From Diploscapter coronatus (taxonomy: Eukaryota > Nematoda > Chromadorea > Rhabditida > Rhabditidae), in assembly GCA_964036155.1 (NCBI GenBank), contig OZ038422.1, positions 19,925,201-19,989,200 of the forward strand: DNA of 64,000 nucleotides, written 5' to 3'. The position numbers were made by a program, and so were the translations under genes. This document shows, in pieces, positions 25,201 through 38,720 of this stretch (position 1 is the first letter of the stretch; every line of letters starts with the position of its first letter). The notes beneath the pieces were generated by a model that did not search any database, had not been told where the DNA came from, and worked only from the letters and a program-made list of their open reading frames with translations.

Positions 25201-28200
25201 TTCTTCTATTTTATATGGCTACATTTATTTAGCTCTTACTCTGTCCATTTAATTACCCCAATTATCCCTGATCCTCTAAGTACTTGTCACTTGTCATTTG
25301 AATCGATATTCCCTCCTTCATTTGAACTTTCTCTGTCTTTCTTGTCCTGGCGCTCGCTGCTTGTCATTCCTTTCCACATTTCAACTCCTCCCTCTCTTCC
25401 CTCTTCCGCCCTTTCTTCTCTTTTCTCGAGCTCTCTGTTTTTGCCTGTTGCTGCCTTCATTTTTGCGTCAAATGCCCCGACTTATCCCCGACCTCCTTTC
25501 CTTCCCGCTTCCCTCTTCCTTGCCTCCCTTCATTTTCCCTGCCTTCCTTTTCATAAGCTCATTTGCTGGAAGCATCGAATCAGTCAGTCAGTTTGTCTGT
25601 TCGACTGTTCGTGTCTAATGGCTGTGGGGTTGTGAATTGCGAGATGCGAGATGCGATTAGTAAAGCTAATAATCTCTCTGTAAGTATCTGTCTAGTGGAT
25701 GTAGTCGATGCTCCTTCTCGAGAATAACAACTCGAGGAAGTCATTCGACATATGAATTCCAACCAATAACATTCTCAATTTTGCTCTATTTTACTATTAT
25801 TCCTAATGTTCATTTTATGATATCTAATATCTACGTAGTGAACTCATTTCGAATGCATTGCTCTTTAGAATGATCAAATTCTCTTCAGTCCAACTTCCAG
25901 TGTTGCGCTTTGTAGTTGTTAGATTCTTTAGCTTTGTTTTCCCGTGATCCTGAGCACGTGAAGGTGCACCACACATTTAGCTTCTTTCTTCCTTACCTCA
26001 CAAGCGGACCAAATTAACCAGATCCCTTGCTAAAAGAGAACTGGTCAGTTGCTGTTGCTGTTCATAGAATCAGAGATTTGACGTTGACTTGGACAAATTT
26101 AGCTCGGCATCTTTGGAATATCGCTTGCCTGAGCATTTTTGGAATGTTGCCTGTTGGTTATTTGCGTCAAATCTAAATGAATGCGTGGATTTGTCGATGG
26201 AAGCCTATTCTTTTCTTGTATGCTTTTCTTACTGCTTGCAGTAGCGAACATATTCGATGCATTTCGAGCGAGCCTCTGTTCCATAGTTTCCCTTCCTATT
26301 CTCCTTCCATTCCTCCATTCCCCTCTCCACTTGCCCACTTGCCGTATACATGCAGGAGATTTAGTCGACTGAACTTCCTTATTTTTTGGCCTGGCTTAGT
26401 GTCGAAACGAGTGTGAGAAGAGAAGTGAGGAATGAATAACTGACTCTCGGGTCCGTGCAGCGCCATCTGCTCTATTCTAGTCTACGGCCACACGATTACT
26501 CAAACACACCTACATCTGCAGATTGTCGTCTCTAGACGATATTCATTCATTTCGACAACACACATCAATATTTCAAGCCATTCTTTCATTTCCTTTATTC
26601 TTTATTCTATTTTCTTCTCCTCGAATGTATTTCATAGCAATTTGATTGACATAGCTCTTCTCCTCCACATCTCCCCACGTTCAGAAGCACTTCTTTACAC
26701 AACTATGGATAATTATTTGCCCGAAGTTCTACATTGAATTTAAGAGAATACGGAAGTAGATTTTGGTCACTAAACACTAGAGAACTCGATTGGAGTTGCG
26801 CTTGCGTATGTGCATAAATTGAATAATTAATTTATCGGCAGAGAGAAAACGTTCAAAATTTTCTATTCTTTCGAACTTTCTTTTTCCGCTGGAGGTTTGT
26901 TTCGATTTTTGGAGAACAATGGAAGTTATGCGGGGAGTGTTTTTTTATTCATCCCCAACAGCAGCAGAGCGGGCAGGCACTTTGTGAGTTGGGTGTGTCG
27001 CGTTTTTAGGAATAAAGCTCAAATTTCCACACGAAAAAATGCGCGTTTGTGGGTCGGGTTTTGGCATTCACCATGTCCTCGCTTCCTTGCCCTCTATCTT
27101 TGTCCTTTATCTTTTCGACTTCGTCCCTAATGATCTCTATCACTTCTCTAGTTCTCTCCCCCCTCTAATCTCTCATCTTTTTTTTTTTTCCTTTTTTCTG
27201 CTTTCAGCAACTTTCTCAGGGCTTCAACTTCAGCCTTATGGGGAGAGTTCCCCTCTTCAATCCTTCTTTCTTGGGGCGCAAAGTGGCCTTTTCCTGTGGG
27301 CTCTTTTCTCTTGTCTTTCTCGTTTATCTCTCACTTTGCTTTGCATCTGAAATACGGCATAGCCCTTCGTCTCCGCCCAAATATGTGATGACGTAGATAT
27401 TGAATTTTGCATCGTTGTCTTTTCCTCCCGCTTCTCTTGTTTCTGCGTTCTCTCTAAGACTAAACAATTTATTAGACTTGGAGAGAGAGAGAGAGTCGAT
27501 GCAGGAAGGAAAGACAAAAATGCAGAGAAAACCGCTTCTCTTCGAGTTTGCATATTCAAATAATCTCCGAAAATATCGATCTTGTACTTTTTTGTTTACT
27601 TTTTAATTCTCTAAAATCTACTCCACTTACTTAGGAGATATTTTTCAAATTAAACCTGTTGGTCTATTGGCTCCTTCAAAACCATTGACTTACAACAGTC
27701 TAATCTTAGCAGTGCATTCGTGTATTCATCGGCTTTTCGGTGAATTATTTCGAGTTTGATAGTGTTTGCGTGTCTCTAATAATTTCCCTCTGATTATAGG
27801 CTTAATGCATCCCCGTCTTCTCCATTCTCTAGTCAGACTCCAGTTCTGTGCTCTGTAATTATCTTCGATTTACGCACTTCTTGCTTGATTGCGTAGCTCA
27901 TCTGCAGATAAAGCCTATCAGTCTATGTCATCCTCAGATTATCGTCTTTGCTTCTGTTTGCAATCATTTTCCCTGATTAGCGATTGACTCCTCCCACTTC
28001 TGTTTCTGTTCCATTATTCATTTTCTTATCGCCCGTTTCTTTTGTTGATATTTGACCCTTTGCGAATGTTCTTCGTTGATGTGTTTCTATCTTTTTTTTT
28101 TCGGAAATTTGAAAACTCGTAGATGCAAATTGACGTGAGCAGGGATGCAGATCTCCTATCTAGTGTCTTTGCTTCTGCCTGTTTCCACAAGTTAGCTTTG

Positions 28201-28931
28201 TCTCCATCTTTCCCACACAAGTGTAGACCCCTAGTCCTGGCTCCTTTCTTCCCAACTAGCCTAATAACCACTTGTCGCACTTTTTCTGACAATGAATGCC
28301 TAAATGTCGTTTCTGCTGCTCTTTTGACTTTTACCGCTAATGCTAAAGTGACTTTTCTAACTTCTAAAAATATCCGCCGCACACATCATTTATCATTGTT
28401 TCGTTAGTTTTCAATAGCGATCATAGGAAGTCAATATTCTTTTTCATTCAGTTCAGATTTAAAGTCTCATAAAATAGGTGAAAAGAGGCGGAGCTATGTC
28501 AAAACTCTCTGAATACTTATTCGGCTATTTGATTTCAACTCTTTCACTCTTTAACTGTTCACTCAATACCATTCCAAATGCACCGTTTTTATACCTAAAA
28601 TGAAATATTTATTTGGTCTGGAAGACCATTTCTGTACATTTCTTGAACTCAATTTATGTCTTATAAGAATTTCATAACCAAATCACATCTTATGCAAATG
28701 ATTTTTCCACATATATTTTCATCGCATATTTTGACTTATTGTTATGATTCATTTGTAGATAAGCGATATTTAAAAAAAAAATATATATTTTCCTCCACAT
28801 TATTAGACCATCATGATTCAACCTTTCATCGTTACATAATTTTACTTATTCCGATCTTTATTGCTCGTCAATTTACCTCGCAGCGACTATCCAATAGTTT
28901 CATTCTCAGGGTAACTCTGTAGTGTAAAAAG
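22291..28931. other. Gene-poor DNA upstream of the mevalonate kinase gene
   Basis: No exon recognised over 6.6 kb. Pyrimidine-rich plus-strand blocks lie at about 25300-25560, 26270-26340 and 27070-27330, and purine-rich ones at about 24260-24450 and 27480-27530. The DNA just before 28932 carries a TTCTCAG acceptor-like site, suggesting trans-splicing or a leader intron for the downstream gene. Confidence 0.45.
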
Positions 28932-31900
28932 ATGACAAACGGGGATACAATACTTGTGAATGGGGACAACGGGGACGTCGTGCAGCCTTCTGAAGCATCC
29001 GACGCTCTGCTGACTGCCACGTCGTCAGAAGTCGGGTCCGAAGAAAATTCGGACGATCGATCCCTCGCTGGGTTCGGGTTCATGGCACTCAAGGTTGATA
29101 CGAATTGTAAGTCGAAATCGCACTTCAGAATACTTTCTAACGAGTAAGACTTTGCTTCATTGGCCCAAAATATATTTTCATAACTCGAAATGTTCAAAAA
29201 CAGTTATGAACGAATTTTCATATACAGTGGCGAGCAAAGTTTTGCATCACCTCATACATCTTGATATGATGCTAGTTCACCCGCGAGTGGTGCACCAATC
29301 CGGCTGAAATCTTATACACACATTGGGATGAGCATATTATGAATTGTTGAGAGAAAAATCAGTCGAAAAACTGAAAATTGATCGATTGGTTTCAAAAATG
29401 CCGCAGGCTCATGCAAGTAAATACAGAAACTGGTTGATGGCGCATTTGAAAGCCCTTATATGTAGTCATTATATCCTATTCGGTTTATGCCCGGAAAAAT
29501 CTTCATAAAATTTAAAGTAGCTTTAACTAAAAATTGCCCATTTTCTTTGTTTTTCGGTAGTTAAGGAATTCCGAAACTTTCAATCTATCTCTAACTTTGA
29601 AGAGAATTTGCTTCAACAATCAATAACCTGATAAAATATTCTATGATAAAGATGGTTTTTAGCTTTGAAAGAAATTTCATAGTTATTTTCATAGTAGCCG
29701 CCATGTAGAAATCTAATTTTCGAACCTTTCCTTAGTAAAATTACAATGCTGATGCAAAACTTGCTCGCCACTGTATCTGGAGCATCGTATTAAGATATCG
29801 AAATAATATGTGAAGATATTGAAATTCTCGCTGAAAAATGACTGAACTTCTGATTCCCATCAAGTTAAAAACTTTTTCGCTTTTTGCATTTCTTGTTACA
29901 TCGCAGTCTCGTGCTGACGCAATTTGATTCGCTTATGCAAATTTGAGGTAGCGCGAATTCCCTTTCTCGAATTTTGATAGAGGAAAATGCTCGGAAGAAC
30001 TGAATATTAAAACAATCCAAAAATACCATCCAAAAGTAAATGACAATCGTCAAACTTATGACATGCATTGATATTGAATTAAATTCTCTAAATAGTCGAG
30101 ATGTTTCCTTTCATCGCAACGTTCGTGAGTAAGCCATTTTGCAATATTTAACTGCCAACCCATAACCCAAAAAGAACAAATGAATGAATTTCGCAAGTTT
30201 CACACTTTTGAGCGCTGAGCAGGGCATCGTGCAAACATGAGACAACACTCATCATGCAACTAGCATGTCATTATTGGACTGTCCTGCACCAAGACAGGCC
30301 GTTAATTAGAGGATTTAGGGATATTCGACATCATTTTGGGTCATTTCTGTTGTTTGGGGGAATCAAATGAGCAAATCTCATTTGCACTGTTCTACCAGTC
30401 ATTCTCCGTCATTAGACAGCCTATTATCGGTCCTTCGCACCCAGAACCGGTTCGACTCCATTTATTTCAGTCTCCCTATCCATCCGTTTGCTGTCCGTTT
30501 TGATACCATCTCGGCAGTGTTTGTATTGAGAAAAACGTGGAATGTGTGTTGAAAGAGCGAGAGGCTACAACGTGTGAATTCGGAGATTGTTCGATGTAAA
30601 ATATTAGATGGAAGATAGGAGAATCAAGAGCGGAGATGGGAGATGAGGGTGAGAAAAACTGCGCAGGCCCCCTTTCTTCTTTTTTTCTCTCTCCTGTTCC
30701 ATTTCCATGATGTCATTCAATTCAATTCAATTTTATTTTTCCGCTAGTATTTTCTTCAAACAACTCATTTCGCGCAGTTTTGTTATGATATTATTTTCGG
30801 CAACCTTTTCCCTCTGTCATTCAATAAATGAAAATCAACATTTTGCTCAAAATGACAATACGTTGTTTTTACGACGTTTGCATCACTAAATTTTCCAACT
30901 CTTAAAATTTTTAGTAGACATCATTACTTTTTATTTATGCGTGTCAAGGGTAATCCATTTTTGGAAAGAGCCGTCCTTCCATCACCAATTTGGTTGTTCG
31001 CTCCTTATCGATACCCGATTTATCAGTCCGTCTCTTTGTGTGCGTGATGCCCCTGCATTGAACAGTGCATTTGCGTCATTCCATTTCAATTTTCAACACT
31101 AAATCGCGTAAATTTGGAAGGTGAAATCAGTGATAATCGGTGACTGGGAAGGGTTGATACGTAATACGAACGAAGGGGGGTACAGAAATAGAACTGCCAT
31201 CGTAATCAGATTCCATGGCCAATATTTGATCGGTCTACAGTTTCGAAACTGCACGAAACTGTTTGGAGAATCGTAAATATCAGTAAGGAGAAAGATGGGT
31301 ATAGTTGATTGAAGAACAGATCAAATGCGCCAATTGTCTACTGGGAGTTGGCACATTCTCGATTCTCAATTGTGTTGTTTGCAGCGCTCGATTCACCAGG
31401 AGGATCGTGTTCGCGAGCGTCGACCCAGGCCAGTCCCATGCGAAACCTCTCTTCGGGCCATGGAGGCCTCTACGTCAGCGCTCCTGGCAAAATCATCCTC
31501 TTCGGGGAACACGCTGTTGTTTATGGAAGGGTGAGAAGCTTTCTTAAAATAATTACGATTTTACGAAATGAGTACTTATATATATATTTTTTTTTTTGCA
31601 AAATATGAGAAATTTCATATTGATGATCATCACCGATAAAATGAAATTCGATTTTGATTTCTAAATTTTCGATTATTAAAAAAATGACGATACCAAGTTT
31701 GGAAGCGCGCTCTTTAGCCTTTCGAACCGTTATTATTGTAGCCTGATTATGATGAGATCTGAAAAACTAGTTGAAAATATTGTATCTACGAAAATTTCTT
31801 AATTTAAAAAGTTGCATTTGAAATAAATTGATGGCAAACATGGCATGTAAAAATCATAGCACTTTCAAGTTCTCCTCCTCATTACAAATGCTCATTTTGT

Positions 31901-34900
31901 TTATAACAATTCAATTAATTATGCAATCATCTCAAAAGGATGAATACATGAATAATGTTGGATTTTCAGACAGCAATAGCGGGTTCAATCGACCTGCGCA
32001 CGTACGTGTCCCTGTTCACTTCCGCAGATGGCCGAATCTATCTGAGTTTGCCTGATCTGGGGGTCGAAAAGACGTGGATGCTGAAGGATTTGCTGAAGGC
32101 TGCCGAGCGGTTGGCTCAGGAATATCCGGTTGAAGAGGATCAAATACCCTCCCTTGAGGTAAGTGCAAGAATTTTATATTGATTACCAGAGCTGTCCAAA
32201 GGTATTGAAAAACGTACCTATACCTGAATTAAATCAAAATTATACTTGTTATCTGTCTTAACTATGGACAGGCACAAATTTCCTATGCCTGTATACCCGT
32301 TTTCGTCCATAGTTAAGAACAAAGATTCATGCCTCTACCTTATCCTTGGGTAGCTCTATTGATAACTAAAATTTTACGAATTTCCACAACGTCTTATTCA
32401 ACCAAAATATCTTTTGTCGAGCGGCTTTTAATTGCAATTTTCAAATATTATATTTTTATCGTTTGAATCATGAAGATTAAGATTTGTAAATGAATAAACG
32501 AATTGCTTCAGATTCTTGTTCCAATAGCTCGGAAGTTGTCGGGCAGCTGTGAAGATACCTGTGGAGTGCAACATTTAGCCATTCTCGCCTTTTGGTACAT
32601 TTTATTGGGAGTAGCGCATAGAAAAAGGTTGGTTCAGGATAGTTTGATTTATTTTAGTTTTTTTTGAAGAGTAATTTCCATTTAAAATTACTAATCACTG
32701 GTTAATAATGATTACTGTCGTAAATTCGTTATTGTGAATTTTAAGTATAGTGTAGTTAGAGATCTTACTCGAACTATTGAAGTTCCTGAATTATACAGAA
32801 GCATTTGTGGGCATGCGCAGTTGAGTAGGAAAATGCTTGAATTTCTATGCAAACCTATCACTTCCAGTCAATTAGTTCATAATGTCAGATTCAAGCGAAA
32901 CAATTTCGCCATTCATGTTTCTAAATTTGATTATCAAGGTGAAGAATTATTATTTTTATTATCAGAGACACGAATGTTGAAACATGGTTTATTCGTTCTT
33001 GACAAAGTGAAGCTCAATTGCATCGAATGTGCTGATTTGAGACGCATTACTTTTGGCGTTTCACTTTGTGACGAATGAAGAATACAGTAATGTGTATAGG
33101 TGATTACGTTTAGTTGCATGGCAAAGAAGGCGGCTGCAGAGGGAGTCGAGTTGGTTGGAGGCAAAGGAATTGTGGCTGTGGAGAAGGAGACAGGACAGAC
33201 GGACACTCTCAAGCCAGAACCCATCACCGCTCAGGGCAGATCAGCCAGTGCTGATTCGACATCTTCCGCTGGCGGAAAGGAGTGCGTACTCATTTACTTC
33301 TTTACTTTTTTACTTATAATTTCTCTATCGCTTTATTTAAATCATTCACTTCTTCATTTCGGGATAGTGAAAGTTGTGATAGTTTGGTGGTTGTCGAAAG
33401 CATGTAAATCGTGACGAAACGGCGACATATTTCTTACGTAGTTTCTGCGGTGTGGAGTAGTTTCGTAAATGCATAAATACTCACTCTATCTTTTAGTTAT
33501 GGGGCAAATATTCTATTAGAACAAATATCATGAAGAGATTAATTTTATGAGACCATTGAAGAGTGTTCTCATTTCAGAGATTTACTTGCCGTAAAAGCGA
33601 CTGTTCGCTTCAAATTGCCAAGCTGTGTTGGTTTGGGTTCATCGGGTAGGCGGTTTAAGTTATCTTAAAATATCATAGGGTAAAGCGTAATTTAGTGGCG
33701 CCTAATTAATTTTATCTTATTGTTAGTGTTAAATTTGAACCGAATGACCGACGTGTTTCGTTCAAATTTCTTCTTAATTCTAAGAAAACGAACACCGAAA
33801 TTACATATCTGCCACTTTTGTTACGAAGATATTGCAAAATTTCTTGCAAGAGAATTTCGAATGCGTTGAAGTGAGGCCACTATAATTATGATCTACTCTA
33901 TAGAAAGTCTCTAAAGATGCAAATTAATTTTACCGTAAAACCTCCATTTAAAGCCCCCCTCTAGAAGGGTATTGAAATTAGAAACCTCCGGGCTTCTATT
34001 AGAGGTTTTACGATATTCGAACATTTCGATCCATTTTAAAGAGAAATTTATTTCCGAATCAACCTACTGAAGATAAAGATCTTTACCTTTTTAAATTGCA
34101 TAATGTTTCAGGTGCTTACTGTGTTTGCATTGCCACGGCTCTTCTACAAACTGCAGGTCTGATTCCCGCCCCTTCGATTGTTGTAAGTCATTCCCTCTAT
34201 TGGTCATCTTGATTTATTGATTGATTTTAGACAGACGAGGAAGGGAGTCTGACGTGGGAGGACAAAGACCTGGACATGATTCGGAAGTGGGCGACTGCCG
34301 CAGAGTCGCTCATCCACGGAAGGGCATCGGGTCTCGATGCGGCTGTTTGCACTTACGGTAGGTCACAAGCATTGCATGAACAGGCAGGAGCGCTCTGTTG
34401 GATCCATGTGAACAAGGATATGTAAAGAAAATTCTCTTTCTACAAACCTCTGTTCATATGGGGGATATCAGTCTGCTTTATCTTTTAATTGCCAAGTAGA
34501 TCAATAGTAAAGAAATTACGCTTTTACACGATGTCTTGGCGGATTTAGTAGTTTTTTTGTATAGGGTTTCATAGATGTCTGAATGAGTTATCAAATAGAA
34601 CAGCTCACACTTTCTCTAGCAATACACATTTCATTGGATTTATTCTCCATAAGTAGTGTCAGAATTTAGTTTGGCATGATTATGCGTAACTTTTATGATT
34701 TAAGCCAAAGAAAAAGAAACCTAGTGGGAGATTTTTTGTCAATCCCGAAATTGTATCACAAAATAATCCAAGTTAACTAGATGTGACTAGATTAGAGATT
34801 CATAGGCCTCGACGATTTCTTTGCAAATGCTGTTTCTATCTAAAATGTCGTTCAAACGCTCTACTATATTACGGCTTTCTGCGTCAAAAATGCTTTACTA

Positions 34901-37900
34901 TCAAAAATAATAATCACAAGAATGTCGAAAATCTTTCAAGATTACTGAGATTTTGGTTGAAAACAGAAGTGTGTCAGTTCTTGTTCCTGTCTTCCTAACT
35001 GCTCACTTTAGGGTCACAAATTCGAAATTACGGCTACCAGAGTTTTACGCATCTCGGCTATGTAGGATGCTATGGTAATTTATCGCAGCAATCAAGGGGT
35101 CTTTCGACGAATCTTTCGATTGAAAAGTTGACAATATTATTCAACCATTTCTTCGTTTTGTTAAGCCATTCAGATTTTACAAATGAAAAAATCAAAAACA
35201 AAACCTGAAAGATCCCTTTGTCGAGTTACCGTATCCTCTATCTGACGGACTGACGTATCGTTAACTTTGGCTGACTAAAACTATCGCCTTTTGCTACGCT
35301 TGCACAGACAATTTTCATTTCTAAACTCACTTTTCCGCTGTCTAATTTCGGCGCAAAATACTTCGCTATTCTTTTCTATCGCACTAAGCTCAATGATCAA
35401 CTGAAAATGAGTGCTTCAAATTCCCGTCCATTTAGTTACTCGAAATTTTTACCTTCGAATCACAGCTTTCGACATTGTAACTCTGTACAGTATGCTTTTG
35501 CCTTTGAATGATGATTTTATTAATTTTCAACTCATAACATACCTCTGAAGTGAATAACGTTTGTTTGGATGACAACTAGAATTGACAATTTGACGATGGC
35601 AGGGAATTGGTGTGATTGCCAAAGACTACCAAACCCTTCGTTTACTGTTTGGGACAAACGATGCCTATTCATGATTATTTTATGTAAACATTCATGATCG
35701 TTTTTCTCATTCGATAGTTCATTTTTCTGTCATCTAGTAGTACGTGGAATTGATTCTCTGCATGTCGCCTTTCTTTCATACTTTGAAACGAGATTAATGC
35801 GTTCACAAACAACCAATTATGTTCGAACTAATCAATTAGGTGGGAGCCAATTAAATGAAACCGACCAATTAAGTCCTGAGATAATTGCCCTTCCAATCAC
35901 CCAAAATGTGTATGAAAGAGCGGTGAACTGTTCTATCAGAGCGTTTCATTCCGAGCAACGAATTCCAATTGGCTAATCTTTTTCCTCACTCTTCAACTAT
36001 TCAACTATCCTGCAATTTGCTCTGCTAACTTTATACAATCATGTAGTCAATCAATCACCGATTATGTTAATTGTTTCAGGCGGAGTCGCTAGCTTCAAGC
36101 CAGGAACGCCTATTGAGCATTTGAAAAAGTAGGAAAATAATATATTTTAGAAGGAATAATGATGATTGTTGTTTCAGCTTGCCTGATTTACGAGTGATTT
36201 TGGTGAATTCAAAAGTTGAACGCAATACCTCGCGGATGGTACAAATTGTTAAGGAGAAACTTAAAAAGGTATTTTAAAGCTCATTCTAGTGTTGGGCTGA
36301 GGAACAAATCTTGCGACACTAAATTTCTAATTTATTCAAAGGATGTAGACTGAACCAACCAGACTGTAAACTTACATACATATTTAACATGGTATGAGCT
36401 AAATATCCCCAAAGTTTCAACTGATTTCGAATTATTCTGGAAGAGCAATGTTTTGTCAATAACGCTTAGATCTGTGAACATGAAAAGCAATCAGTAAATA
36501 AAGAAGCATTTCACAGCTCTTCCTGAATAAATCAAATCTGATTGAAATCTTGATGAATTTAGAGAATACATAGTGTAATATGTCTACAATTTTTCCGCAT
36601 AGTAAAGGGTGAGCTTAGTTCTGTAAAAAATTACAAATTTGGGGTCGAAAGGATTTTTCATAGCCAAATAACTTGATCAGAATATTCTGTAACAAACCAT
36701 GCTAACATTCTTTCCTATCTTATCCGTTTATTTCCATTGAATTTGACGAAGTTTTATATCGAAGTGATATGCGAAAACTGACAAAAATCTAATTTAAATT
36801 CAAATGTAATGCATTCCTAAATCTTAAAAAAAAAAAAAGTGGAAAGTTACATATGATGTGACTCTCCGAATAATCAATTGCTATTTTTCGCAGTTCAATT
36901 TCAATATTTTGCAGTTCCCTAAAGTAGTGGACGGAATGTTCTGTTCGATAGACGAGATCTCGCACGAGGCAGCAGACATTCTGCATCGACCTGTGTTGGA
37001 GAATGGGGATGGCACAGCCGTAGGCACGGATGTCTCGTCTACTCCTATCGAAAACGGACAAGTCCAAACTGGAATCCTTTCCAACATTGTGCCTGAGGGA
37101 GATCATCATTCATTACAGGTAAATTTCTAGAAAAACAAAATCATTCATTCAATGCAAATTCCATGATATTGTCTAAAATGTTACGAGGTTGAGATTTGTT
37201 AGAAAAAAGAGGTGACAGTGAATATAGGAAGTTGGTTCGTTTTGAAAATACAGAATACACTAAGTTTTGAAATATTTGAATGAAATTATCCTACCTTTAT
37301 ACGTAATTATTTCATCGTAAAATCAGATGTGAGATATATTTCAAAAATAGATGTATTCCTCAAACATGAAATTGTATAAAATGCTTTGGTGATAGAAAAT
37401 GATGAGCAAGTAAGGTAAAGGCAATAATGCTGATTGTTTTGTGCAGCCAACACATGCGGGTAGCGTTCGATCGTCGTCACTGGCTTCGTACGTCGCAGGC
37501 GGCAAGCGACACTCCTCTGCCTCTGCCATTTCCGGCACCAGCGAACGAGGCGAAAACGCTGACACTTACAGTAAACTTAATGTAAGTCTAACACATGAAT
37601 ATCGTATTTCTTTCTTCTAATTCGGAAGGTTAGCTCATCCTTTAATTTTCTCTTATAAACCATATCTTATGGTACTATTTTATTTAAAAATCTAAATCCA
37701 TTGCTCCTTAAAGGTTCATTAAAATTCTTTTACAATTCACACCTTTGCCGAACAAAACTGAGAGATACAAACTTCATCTCCGAATGTGTGAAAGAATGGG
37801 GTGTCCTTCTACTGAAATAAATACGATAAATGCTTTTTGTACGCTTTATTAAATTATTCAAAGTTGGACACGATGCGAATTATTCTAATTCAGGAACTTT

Positions 37901-38720
37901 GTCGTATGAATAATCAGCTTCTAATAGCCCTAGGAGTCGGACATCCAAAGGTAGCTTTAATTGGTTTCTTCAAACAATGCTCTATTTATTTTTTTTCTTC
38001 TAATTTCAGGTCGATCAGATTTGTACGATACTAGCTCGATACGGCATTCATCCGAAGATGACGGGAGCTGGAGGGGGTGGATGCGTTTTCGCGTTCCTCA
38101 AACCCGGTATGCAGCAATTCAGTATTTTTCCCGTGACATTACTCTGATATATCCCTTTCAGATACGCCACAAACGTTGTTGGATATGATCAGTAGTGAAT
38201 TGAATAAATTGGGCTATGAGGTTTGGCAGCCTCCTTTGGGCGGACCTGGAGTGGTAGGAAATTTTCGAAATAGAAATTATTATTATTATTATTACGACTT
38301 ATCATGATAAAATCGACGCCTATTTATGAAAAAAAAATCATTTCATAATTTGATCCCCCATTTTTGCATTTGGAATATTAGCATATTGATCATAAGTAGC
38401 GATAAAATGAATAAATAGTTCACAATCGACATTAATCTATTCTCTAGAATCATTCAACTTTAATCGACAAAAATAAATTATGTTAGAGTTGCTAATTGCG
38501 CTTTAACTTCATTGGAAATATTAGTTTGACTTTTGGACGCATAAATTCTATATCACATCATCAATACTTTATTGTTGAAACTGAAAAAAAAAAATTATTC
38601 TATAAAACTATTAGGTATCAATTCCTGTATTTTCAGGTGGAGCATTCTCGCAAACCGGATCTGTTTTCGACGCCAATCTCCTCGACGACGTGCAGCACAC
38701 CGGCCTCTAAGCACAAATAG
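28932..38720 (+). CDS. mvk-1: Mevalonate kinase (GHMP kinase family)
   Basis: Phosphorylates mevalonate with ATP, an early step of the isoprenoid pathway; cytosolic or peroxisomal in other animals. Exons: 28932-29106, 31385-31530, 31970-32158, 32512-32627, 33114-33281, 33578-33645, 34112-34182, 34231-34357, 36080-36128, 36178-36268, 36915-37118, 37447-37581, 37894-37950, 38010-38106, 38162-38253, 38637-38720; 622 residues. All three GHMP motifs are visible: APGKIILFGEHAVVYG (about 91-106), CVGLGSSGAYCV (about 281-292) and KMTGAGGGGC (about 548-557), with IHGRASGLDAAV between. The end GGPGV is typical. Human MVK is about 396 residues. The excess comes from an N-terminal extension (exon 1, joined by phase only), an exon-long insert (33114-33281) and a Ser/Gly-rich insert of about 85 residues across 36915-37581. 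If the extension is wrong, the ATG at 31438 gives 546 residues. Intron 34358-36079 (1.7 kb) holds nothing recognised. Confidence 0.93.
29225..29773. mobile_element. Tc1/mariner-type MITE in the first intron of the mevalonate kinase gene
   Basis: The terminal inverted repeats are near-perfect over 24-25 bp: CAGTGGCGAGCAAAGTTTTG at 29225 and, reading inward from 29773 on the minus strand, CAGTGGCGAGCAAGTTTTGC (one base shorter in the A-run). Both ends are flanked by TA, the target site of Tc1/mariner elements, and the CAGTG start is usual for that superfamily. The 549-bp interior has no transposase frame, so it is non-autonomous. Confidence 0.88.
32188..32357. repeat. 170-bp palindromic element in a mevalonate kinase intron
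   Basis: The outer ends are AGAGCTGTCCAA at 32188 and AGAGCTACCCAA read from 32357 on the minus strand. Nearer the centre a perfect 14-bp inverted pair occurs (TCTTAACTATGGAC with GTCCATAGTTAAGA). The whole can fold as a hairpin. It lies in the intron between 32158 and 32512, with no coding content. Confidence 0.6.
38278..38294. repeat. (ATT)n microsatellite
   Basis: Five to six ATT units inside the last intron of the mevalonate kinase gene. Confidence 0.85.

Noticed and set aside
35090..35225. Inverted AAGGGGTCTTTC / GAAAGATCCCTTT pair in a mevalonate kinase intron
   Set aside because: Only about 12 bp with mismatches and no flanking duplication; too weak to call an element.
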